From contig NZ_JAIQYY010000023.1 of assembly GCF_020181035.1 (NCBI RefSeq), positions 1 to 64,000 on the forward strand: DNA of 64,000 nt, given 5' to 3'. Positions 25,384 to 32,157 of this stretch are shown one piece after another. The notes under the pieces are model-generated. The model was not told where the DNA came from, ran no database searches, and saw only the letters and a program-made list of their open reading frames with translations. The stretch is from Streptomyces sp. CoH27 (GTDB lineage: Bacteria; Actinomycetota; Actinomycetes; Streptomycetales; Streptomycetaceae). The translations under genes and the position numbers were made by a program. Position 1 is the first letter of the stretch; each line of letters opens with the position of its first letter.

Positions 25384-26646
25384 TCACACTGTCCGTGCGG
25401 AACGTGCGTCGTCGATGGTCTCCGCGAGTGACTCGATGTCCGCCGCCAGAGCCCGCCAGGGGCGCGCGAGGTCGATGACGTGCCGCCAGATCGTCAGCAG
25501 GCTGCCACCGATCGGCACCTGTACCGTTCCAGGCTTGCCCGACGCGTACACGAGATGCCCCTCGGCCAGTCCGAGGCGGACGCAGTACGCCGTCATCTGG
25601 TACAGGTCGTCGCGCTCGGGGCCAGTCTTGAACTTGGCGTCGAGGACGACGGCCTGGCGCAGCACCCGGTCGTGGGGTGACGGCAGGTAGTGCACGAGAT
25701 CCGGCTTGAGTACGTGCCTGCCCGCGGTGTCGAGATGGAAGGTGCGGTCCTGGGGTTCCGGCCGGCCGCCGATGCGGTGGCGCAGGGCTTCGCCGACGGC
25801 ACGGGCGAGGTAGGCCTCGAACAGCCGCCACATCACGACCAGCATGCCGTCCACCGCGATGTCGCGTTCGCCGTCGAGTTCGTACGAGCCTCCGCGCAGG
25901 ACGAGTTCGGCGAGGACGAGCGCATGCGCGTAGCGGGTGTTGCGCCGGTTGGGTGTCCAGCGGGGCACCGGCGCGCCGACCGGCAGGGGATGTACGCCCT
26001 CCAAGCGGGCGGTGAGCCGTTGCAGCCCGGCGCGTGCTCCGGGGTCGAGGCCCGGGACGCGCAGGAGGCGGCGTGCGGCGGCAAGGAGGATGCGGTTCTC
26101 GGGTATGTCGGGGGTGTGGTCGTCGTAGACGACTTCGAGGGGCACGGGGACGCCGGGTCTGCGCCGGAGCTGGTCGGCGTGGCGGATGCGGCCGCGGACG
26201 AAGGGCAGGGTGTCGTACGTCTCCTGGTAGTCGTGGAGCACGCCGTGCAGCAGGGCGCGTTCGGTGGCGGAGACGTAGGCGTGGGCGAGGGCGGGGAGGA
26301 GATCGGGGCGCGCCTCGGCCGTGACGGGGCGGGGGTCGAAGTGGACGCGGTCCGGCGCGTACGCGACGAGATGGAGGAGGCGGTCGACGGGGACCTTCGG
26401 GGTGATGGTCAGCTGCACGGTTCCGTCGCCTGAGCCGAGCCGTACCGCACCGACCCGGTCTCTGGCCTTCAGCCGCCAGCGGGTGGCCGTCACGGGGTGC
26501 ATCCGGACGAGGCGCTCGTGGGCCGCGAGGGTGTCGACCTGGGCCGGAGTGAGATCCCAGGTGGTCCAGCCGTCGCCTTCCTTCAGCGGAATGGCGAGGG
26601 CGGTGTCCCGGCACTGGGCGGACTGCTGGAGGAGACGCGCGTTCAC
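25384..26646 (-). CDS. mcrC: McrC-like 5-methylcytosine restriction nuclease subunit
   Basis: This 420-residue protein is the nuclease partner of McrB. A PD-(D/E)xK active site is visible: KPDLV (Asp316) followed by VVLDAKFK (Asp336, Lys338). Typical McrC strands occur upstream (AVRLGSGDGTVQLTITPKV) and in VRGRIRHADQL and NRILLAAARRLL. It cuts DNA carrying modified cytosines when driven by McrB GTP hydrolysis. The GTG start overlaps the mcrB stop in GTGA, so the two are translationally coupled. Confidence 0.92.
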   Translation of the reverse strand: MNARLLQQSAQCRDTALAIPLKEGDGWTTWDLTPAQVDTLAAHERLVRMHPVTATRWRLKARDRVGAVRLGSGDGTVQLTITPKVPVDRLLHLVAYAPDRVHFDPRPVTAEARPDLLPALAHAYVSATERALLHGVLHDYQETYDTLPFVRGRIRHADQLRRRPGVPVPLEVVYDDHTPDIPENRILLAAARRLLRVPGLDPGARAGLQRLTARLEGVHPLPVGAPVPRWTPNRRNTRYAHALVLAELVLRGGSYELDGERDIAVDGMLVVMWRLFEAYLARAVGEALRHRIGGRPEPQDRTFHLDTAGRHVLKPDLVHYLPSPHDRVLRQAVVLDAKFKTGPERDDLYQMTAYCVRLGLAEGHLVYASGKPGTVQVPIGGSLLTIWRHVIDLARPWRALAADIESLAETIDDARSARTV

Positions 26647-28856
26647 GAGGCAGCGGAACCGGTGCCGTCGCCCGAGGGCGGCTGGATGCCGAGCCGGTCG
26701 CGCAGGACGCCGAGTCCGTAGACCGCCTCCACGTCTATGGTGTCGCCCCAGTGGTGCTCGGTGAGGAGCGGGATGATCTGGGTCCGCCACAGGCGGTCCA
26801 GGGCGCCGTCGCCGGCGTGAGCGAGGTCCTGCATGAAGTAGGAGGGGCCGACGCGGAAGGAGTGATCGCCGGGGCTGGTCTCGGCGAGCAGGCGGTTGAC
26901 CTCCCTGAACAGGCGGACGTAAGAGTCGTCGTACGCGGCCGGGTCCTCGCCCCGCTCCTCCGCCCGCCCGCGCAGCCAGGTGTCCAGGACGCCGTCCACC
27001 GGGGGCACATCGGGGTGCAGTTCGACGAAGGAGAAGCGGCGGCGCATGGCCGCGTCCATGTACGCCACCGAGCGGTCGACAGTGTTCATGGTGCCGAGGA
27101 TGTACAGGTTGGGCGGGAGACGGAAGCCGCGGCCGTCGTCAGAGCCGTAGAGGAGGTGGACGCGCTCGGTGCGGTACTCCAGGAGGAAGTACAGCTCGCC
27201 GAAGATCTTGGCGAGATGGCCGCGGTTGATCTCATCGACGACCAGGACGAAGACCTCGGCGGGGCGCCTTTCCGCCTCGTCGGCGAGCTTGCGCAGCGGT
27301 CCCTTGACGAGGTCGTAGCCGAGCCCGCCGCCCTCGTCGCCGTCCTGCTTGCCCGCCAGGCGGGGGCGGATGCCCTCGAAGAAGTCCTCGTAGGCGTAGG
27401 CGGGGTGGAACTGGACCAGGCGAACGTTGGTCGCGCTGGAGGCGCCGGCCAGATGCCTGGCGAGGGCGAGTGCGATGTACGTCTTACCGGTGCCGGGCGG
27501 CCCGTGGAAGATCAGCTGCGGGGTGGCGCGGAGGAGTTCGACGCAGTCCTGGAGCCAGGTCGCGTCGGGCATGTGCAGTGCCTCGGCCAGCTCGGCGGTG
27601 GCGTCGGGCAGCACGGCCGGGCCCGTCGGGAGGGAGGCCGTGCGCGGCATGTCACCGATCAGAGCGAGGACGGTCTCGGCGTACTCGGTGGCCTCCAGGA
27701 CCTGGGAGTCCGCGTCCTGGACCACCCCGGAGAGTCCGGAGGGCAGGTCCTTGAAGAAGTCCAGGGGCTTGTTCAGGTTGCGCCAGTCGACGGGGCGCTC
27801 CAGCCGCTCCGCGCCGTGGGTGGCCGGGCCGCCCACGACTCCGACGTACGTGTCGAAGCCGTCGGTGGACAGCACAATGTCGCCCTTGCGCATGCGGTTG
27901 AGGAAAGCGTCCAGTTCGCGGGCGACGGCCTCCCTGCGGGACGGTGCAGTCGCGGGAAGCGCCGCCTCGACCACCCGGCGGACGCTCTCCAGGTCGCGGG
28001 CGGCCAGGGTCGGGGGCTGGAAGCCCGTGTCGAGGGTGACAACCGAGTCGTCGCGCCACGGTCCCCGAATGAGGGGAACGCCGGTGGTCGCGTCCACCCC
28101 CCGGATGATCCAGAGCTGGCGGGGCAGCTCCTCGTCATCCGTCTCCGCTTCCCCGGGCGGCTGCGTGGCCGCCGCCAGCGCCTCCCACACCGGCATCCGC
28201 TGGTCGGGCAGGGCTCGGACAGTGTCCACGCTGCTCCGGCCCTCGTCGAGCAGGCCTTCTTCGGCGAGCAGCGAGCGCCACTGATCGCGTTCGAAGGGCC
28301 ACATGGGCAGGCCCGCCCCTGCCTGCCCGTCCTCCCCGAGCGCCAGATACCAGCCCGGCGGGCGTGTGCCGCGCAGTACCGGACCGAGGACACCGGGGTC
28401 GACGTCGAACGCGGAGGCCAACTCCTTCAGAGCGACCCAGTGTCCCTCGTCAGGGAGCTTCTCCAGCGCGGTGACCGCGACGGTGACGAGGTGCTGCTGC
28501 CGTTCCCACCGCCGATAGCGCCGACCCGCCTCCGCATAGAAGTCGACGGGGTCCGGCCAGCCGTCGAGGGCGTCGGCGCCGAGACCGGTCAGCTGCCAGC
28601 GGCGGTTGCCCCGGTAGAGCCATCCGGCCCTGACGAAGTTGATCGCGGACCGGTTCACATAGTCCTTGAAGGGCGTCTTGTTCTCCTGCGGGGACTCGTC
28701 GACCGCGCTCGCCCAGTCCGCCTCCAGTCGCGGGTTCCTCGCGAGAACCCTCTCCCACAGTTCCCTGAAGACCAAGCCGTCCTGGGGCGCTTCCTCTCGC
28801 AGGACGGTGGCGGCGGTGTGCAGGGCTTGGGCCACGACGGTGGTGATGCTGGGCAC
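26643..28856 (-). CDS. mcrB: McrB-like AAA+ GTPase with N-terminal reader domains
   Basis: This 737-residue protein has four parts. An N-terminal winged helix of Mrr type lies at about 15-100 (VNRSAINFVRAGWLYRGNRR, then WQLTGLGADAL). A short beta domain of EVE/PUA-like sequence lies at about 322-360 (RKGDIVLSTDG, YVGVVGGPATH, RPVDW). The McrB AAA+ motor follows with Walker A GPPGTGKT (452-459), Walker B VLVVDEINRG (538-546) and the McrB signature MNTVDRS (590-596). It recognises modified DNA and powers the McrC nuclease. The GTG start has AAGGGA at proper spacing. E. coli McrB uses an unrelated N-terminal reader. Confidence 0.9.
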   Translation of the reverse strand: MPSITTVVAQALHTAATVLREEAPQDGLVFRELWERVLARNPRLEADWASAVDESPQENKTPFKDYVNRSAINFVRAGWLYRGNRRWQLTGLGADALDGWPDPVDFYAEAGRRYRRWERQQHLVTVAVTALEKLPDEGHWVALKELASAFDVDPGVLGPVLRGTRPPGWYLALGEDGQAGAGLPMWPFERDQWRSLLAEEGLLDEGRSSVDTVRALPDQRMPVWEALAAATQPPGEAETDDEELPRQLWIIRGVDATTGVPLIRGPWRDDSVVTLDTGFQPPTLAARDLESVRRVVEAALPATAPSRREAVARELDAFLNRMRKGDIVLSTDGFDTYVGVVGGPATHGAERLERPVDWRNLNKPLDFFKDLPSGLSGVVQDADSQVLEATEYAETVLALIGDMPRTASLPTGPAVLPDATAELAEALHMPDATWLQDCVELLRATPQLIFHGPPGTGKTYIALALARHLAGASSATNVRLVQFHPAYAYEDFFEGIRPRLAGKQDGDEGGGLGYDLVKGPLRKLADEAERRPAEVFVLVVDEINRGHLAKIFGELYFLLEYRTERVHLLYGSDDGRGFRLPPNLYILGTMNTVDRSVAYMDAAMRRRFSFVELHPDVPPVDGVLDTWLRGRAEERGEDPAAYDDSYVRLFREVNRLLAETSPGDHSFRVGPSYFMQDLAHAGDGALDRLWRTQIIPLLTEHHWGDTIDVEAVYGLGVLRDRLGIQPPSGDGTGSAAS

Positions 28857-28936
28857 GACGTCCCTTCTTCGCAGGGTACGAGGGTGGAGACCGCAGTCCC
28901 GGACGAAGCGCGGCTGCGGGGTACGCAAGCCCGGGC

Positions 28937-29851
28937 TCAGTCCAGCCCAACGGGGGTCATCGGCGTGACCGGGGTGTCGTCAGGACCGTTCGTCTGCACG
29001 AGGAGGAGGTCACCGACGGTGGCGTCGCGACCGAGGCCGAGGCTGGAGACCGGCACAGCGCCGGGCGCCTTCGCCGTACCGACGGGCTGAAGATGTAGCT
29101 CACCTGCCGCGCCCTGATAGGCGAGGACCGCCCACACCTCGTCGTGGCCGATGCGCGACACGACGCTGCTCAGCTTGTCGGGGAGAACCGCGCACACGAC
29201 CGTGAGCCGTTGCTGCTCCGTCCTCGGGACGGGGAGCGCCGCGATCCGGTCCAGGACGCCGGGCAGGGCCAGAGTGCCCTCCAGCAGCCGTTGGACGGTC
29301 TCGCGCTCCTCGTCCCGGCCGTCCCCGGTCTCGGCGGCGGCGAAGTGCACCAGAGGAAGGCCGTCATCCAGGGTGCGCTGCCACTTGGGTAGCAGGAAAT
29401 CGATGGTCAGGGCCTCTTCACGGGTGGGCGGGTGCACGTCGTCGCCCTCGCCGAACTGCGCGAGCCAAGCGTTGACGTCTCCCCAGCGCCATACCGGGGA
29501 GCGTCCGGCGATCCCTTCGGGGTCCGGGAAGGGGAGCTTGTCCTGCCGCCGCTCACCGTTCACCCACTGCTGGACGTTCTGCCGGGTGCGGTCGACACGC
29601 TCGGCGATGTCGGAGATGCCGACGAGGTCGGGGTCGGTCCGCAGCAACCGCAGGTCGGGCAGGAACGTGCGCAGACGTACGACGATGCGGTGGGCGGCGT
29701 CGATGGCGCTGCCCCCGCTCTCGGAGACGTCCAGGAAGTGCCGGCCCCGGTGGCGGGTCAGCACGCCGTCGAAGGTGTCGTGGACGATCTTGACGGTCTC
29801 GTCATCCTCCACGCCGATCCCGTCCACCACGAAGTGGAATTCGTACTCCAT
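28937..29851 (-). CDS. Helix-turn-helix protein next to McrBC
   Basis: This 304-residue protein has an N-terminal domain MEYEFHFVVDGIGVEDDETV with GRHFLDVSESGGSAIDAAHR. A helix-turn-helix follows (about 78-98, SDIAERVDRTRQNVQQWVNG) and a FPDPE segment found in small DNA-binding proteins. The C-terminal half (about 150-304) is uncharacterised with several strands. It lies 80 bp upstream of mcrB on the same strand and likely belongs to that operon. It could regulate or direct the restriction system. ATG 29851 is used because it begins the conserved-looking start; another ATG 18 bases upstream is possible. Confidence 0.75.
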   Translation of the reverse strand: MEYEFHFVVDGIGVEDDETVKIVHDTFDGVLTRHRGRHFLDVSESGGSAIDAAHRIVVRLRTFLPDLRLLRTDPDLVGISDIAERVDRTRQNVQQWVNGERRQDKLPFPDPEGIAGRSPVWRWGDVNAWLAQFGEGDDVHPPTREEALTIDFLLPKWQRTLDDGLPLVHFAAAETGDGRDEERETVQRLLEGTLALPGVLDRIAALPVPRTEQQRLTVVCAVLPDKLSSVVSRIGHDEVWAVLAYQGAAGELHLQPVGTAKAPGAVPVSSLGLGRDATVGDLLLVQTNGPDDTPVTPMTPVGLD

Positions 29852-29964
29852 GACGCCCCAGCCCCCCATGCGTGTGCCTGTTCGCTCTTCCTGGCTGTTG
29901 TATGCCTGCGCCTTTCGATCCAGGGAACGCCCCCCTTGTTGCCAGCTTCGCCGAGTCCGTGAAT

Positions 29965-29980
29965 GTTGTCAATTGACAAC
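29965..29980. promoter_or_regulatory. 16-bp perfect palindrome upstream of the McrBC operon
   Basis: GTTGTCAATTGACAAC reads the same on both strands. It overlaps the stop codon of the small gene at 29969 and lies 114 bp upstream of the helix-turn-helix gene. It resembles operators of dimeric GntR- or TetR-class repressors and contains an AT-rich centre unusual in this genome. Confidence 0.5.
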
Positions 29981-30241
29981 GCCACCACGGGGGGCTGCGC
30001 GAGGGTCACCCGGAGGCAGCGGACACCACTTCGCCTTGCGGCTGATACGGCGGGCCTCCTGGCCGGGGTTCTTCGGCGTGCCACCCACACGGATCACCGT
30101 GCAGTGGTCCCCACACGGGCAGTAGAGCGTGCCCCAGTGGGCCTCCGACCGGAGCACCCACCCCTCGTCGACGAGCCGCTTGAGGACCGCCCTGACCTCC
30201 TTGCTCGAATGGTCCGCCGCAGCGATCTCGCGTCCGACCAC
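29969..30241 (-). CDS. Small HicA-like protein
   Basis: This 90-residue protein has a helix SSKEVRAVLKRLVDEGWVLR, a short beta hairpin HWGTLYCPCGDHCTVIRV and a basic helix PGQEARRISRKAKWCP. The order helix-beta-helix recalls the HicA double-stranded RNA-binding fold, but the strictly conserved His is not obvious and no HicB gene is next to it. The start used is GTG 30241 with GGAGG 5 bases upstream; GTG 30253 would add four residues. Assignment to HicA is tentative. Confidence 0.5.
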   Translation of the reverse strand: MVGREIAAADHSSKEVRAVLKRLVDEGWVLRSEAHWGTLYCPCGDHCTVIRVGGTPKNPGQEARRISRKAKWCPLPPGDPRAAPRGGVVN

Positions 30242-30376
30242 GCACGCCTCCACAAGCCGTCACCCGTCGATGAGCTGACCGTCAACTCCGGCAGGCCGAT
30301 AAGCCTACCCGGCACCACTGACAATGACCGAAACTGCAATTCGGCGCTCACAACGGGGCGTTGCGGAAGATGATCG

Positions 30377-30862
30377 TCAACTAGCCTGAACAGGGCATGA
30401 CTTGTGTGACGGGTGGGGCGTCGGCACCGCGCACTCCGCCCACACGGTCTTCCCCGGTCCCGGCCGGGCGCCGACACCCCAGCGCGTGGCGACGGCCTCG
30501 ACGAGGAGCAGTCCCCTGCCGCCGTCGGCGTCCGCGGGAGTCTCGGACGCCGGTCCGGGGGGCTCGGGGCGACGCGGGTGCGTGTCGGACACCTCCACGC
30601 GTACGACGCTTGCAGCGCGGTCGTAGCGCAGGCGCAGCTCGAAGTCGCGGCCGGGGACGCGGCCGTGGAGCACTGCGTTGGCGGCGAGTTCGGCGACTAC
30701 GAGAGCGACGGTGTCAGAGGCGGGGCTGCCGTACGGCGCGCCCCAGAGGTCGAGCCGGTGTACGGCGAGTCTGCGGGCAAGGCGGGCGCCTCGGCGTGTG
30801 GCGGAGAGACGTTGGGCGAACACACTCACGGTTACGGCCTCTTGGGCCGGTGACGCTGGCAT
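30377..30862 (-). CDS. Anti-sigma-like ATP-binding protein (HATPase_c)
   Basis: This 161-residue protein has a single GHKL-type ATPase domain with VALVVAELAANAVLHG (N box), VRVEVSDTHPRRPEPPG (G1) and GGRGLLLVEAVATRWGV (G2). It has no kinase dimerisation domain. Such proteins are common in Streptomyces beside XRE/DUF5753-DUF397 pairs, including the whiJ-like and bldB-linked loci. They may inhibit or release partner regulators. It is divergent from the XRE gene at 31031. Confidence 0.85.
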   Translation of the reverse strand: MPASPAQEAVTVSVFAQRLSATRRGARLARRLAVHRLDLWGAPYGSPASDTVALVVAELAANAVLHGRVPGRDFELRLRYDRAASVVRVEVSDTHPRRPEPPGPASETPADADGGRGLLLVEAVATRWGVGARPGPGKTVWAECAVPTPHPSHKSCPVQAS

Positions 30863-31030
30863 GAACGTCAGCGTTCCGTTCCTGCTGGTCCCGCCAACAG
30901 GTACGACGCCCATACAGACGCGCTTGTATCAGTGCACACTCTGGACTGGGTGGGTAACTCCACGTGACCATGGGTGGGTTGGGCGGGGTTTTGTAAGACG
31001 CGGAAACGTGAGCACGGGAGGCGCTCGGCG

Positions 31031-31882
31031 ATGACGGCGGACCATGGCGGAGGCGGTACGAACAACACTGAAGCGGAACTCTCCGACAGTCTCAAGACCT
31101 TCGGCGTCGTCCTGAAGGCGCTACGGGAGGAAGCGGGCCTGACACAGGAGGAGTTCGCGCTGCGGGTGCGGTATTCGGCCGCGTACGTCGCCAAGATCGA
31201 GCAGGGGAAGCGGTTCCCGCCGGCGGATCTGCCCCCGCGGGCGAGGGAGGTGCTGGGGCCGGTCGCGTTCAAGGTCCTCACGGCGGCGGCGAAGAGCCTG
31301 ACGAGGAGGGCGGGGCTGGCGTCGTGGTTCCGGCAGTGGGCGGGGATCGAGGAGGAGGCCATCTCCTTGTATGCGTATGAGTGCCGGGCGGTTCCGGGGT
31401 TGTTGCAGCCGGAGGGGTATGCGAGGGCAGTGTTCGAGCGCAATCTGCCGCCGCTTTCGGACGAGCAGATCGAGCGCCAGGTATGCGCGCGTCTGGAGCG
31501 GCAGGAGTTACTGGCATCGCGGCCGAACACCGCCTTCAGCTTCGTCATCGAGCAGAGCATCCTGGAGAGGTGCATTGGAGGATCCACCGTCGCCAAAGAA
31601 GTCATCGATCACCTCCTCCAGGTGGGGCAACAGCACAACATCGAGATCCAAGTCATGCCGCTTCGGCAGGAAGACCACTGCGGCGTCGAGGGGCAGATGT
31701 ACCTCGCCGAGACACCAACCCACCAGTGGATCGGCTACACAGAGGGGCAACGATCGAGCAACCTGATCACAGCTCCGAACGACTTGAGTGTCCTCCTTCA
31801 GCGCTATGGCAAACTGCGTTCCCAGGCCCTGGACTGCCGGGCTACCGTGAGCCTGCTGAAACAGATGCGAGGAGCACTATGA
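31031..31882 (+). CDS. XRE-family regulator with DUF5753 domain, contains a TTA codon
   Basis: This 283-residue protein has an N-terminal helix-turn-helix (about 20-75, LKALREEAGLTQEEFALRVR, then YSAAYVAKIEQGKR). The C-terminal DUF5753 domain follows (about 100-275, WAGIEEEAISLYAYECRAVP, then GLLQPEGYARAVF, then the IEIQVMPLRQ segment). This matches the WhiJ-type developmental regulators of Streptomyces. Codon 160 is TTA (31508-31510), so translation may depend on the bldA tRNA and hence on developmental stage. The ATG has GGAGGC upstream. It overlaps the DUF397 gene by 4 bp. Confidence 0.92.
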   Translation: MTADHGGGGTNNTEAELSDSLKTFGVVLKALREEAGLTQEEFALRVRYSAAYVAKIEQGKRFPPADLPPRAREVLGPVAFKVLTAAAKSLTRRAGLASWFRQWAGIEEEAISLYAYECRAVPGLLQPEGYARAVFERNLPPLSDEQIERQVCARLERQELLASRPNTAFSFVIEQSILERCIGGSTVAKEVIDHLLQVGQQHNIEIQVMPLRQEDHCGVEGQMYLAETPTHQWIGYTEGQRSSNLITAPNDLSVLLQRYGKLRSQALDCRATVSLLKQMRGAL

Positions 31883-32079
31883 GCACCACTGATCAGCTGC
31901 ACTGGTTCAAGAGCAGCTACAGCGGGGGTGAGGGCGACAACTGCGTCGAGGTCGCCATGCGCCCCGAGGCGGTCCACGTCCGGGACTCCAAGGACAAGGG
32001 CATCCGTCCCCTCGTCGTCGCGCCGACCGCCTGGGCTGCGTTCACCGCGCTCGCGGCGGGCTCGTCGCTGGACGGCTGA
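31879..32079 (+). CDS. DUF397 small protein
   Basis: This 66-residue protein has WFKSSYSGGEGDNCVEVAMR, VHVRDSKDKGIRPLVVAP and WAAFTALA, the hallmark of the DUF397 family. In Streptomyces, DUF397 proteins pair with the XRE/DUF5753 regulator encoded upstream and probably bind it as antagonists. The genes overlap by ATGA, so they are coupled. Ends before a strong bidirectional terminator. Confidence 0.93.
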   Translation: MSTTDQLHWFKSSYSGGEGDNCVEVAMRPEAVHVRDSKDKGIRPLVVAPTAWAAFTALAAGSSLDG

Positions 32080-32101
32080 GTTCGCTTCGTACGTGATGTT
32101 C

Positions 32102-32138
32102 GCGGGCGGGCACGGGAGTTGGTTCCGTGCCCGCCCGC
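32102..32138. terminator. Bidirectional terminator between DUF397 and methylase genes
   Basis: A perfect 14-bp stem GCGGGCGGGCACGG (32102-32115) and CCGTGCCCGCCCGC (32125-32138) with loop GAGTTGGTT sits in the 78-bp gap between two converging genes. Confidence 0.8.
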
Positions 32139-32157
32139 TGGTCTGCGCCCTTGTGCC

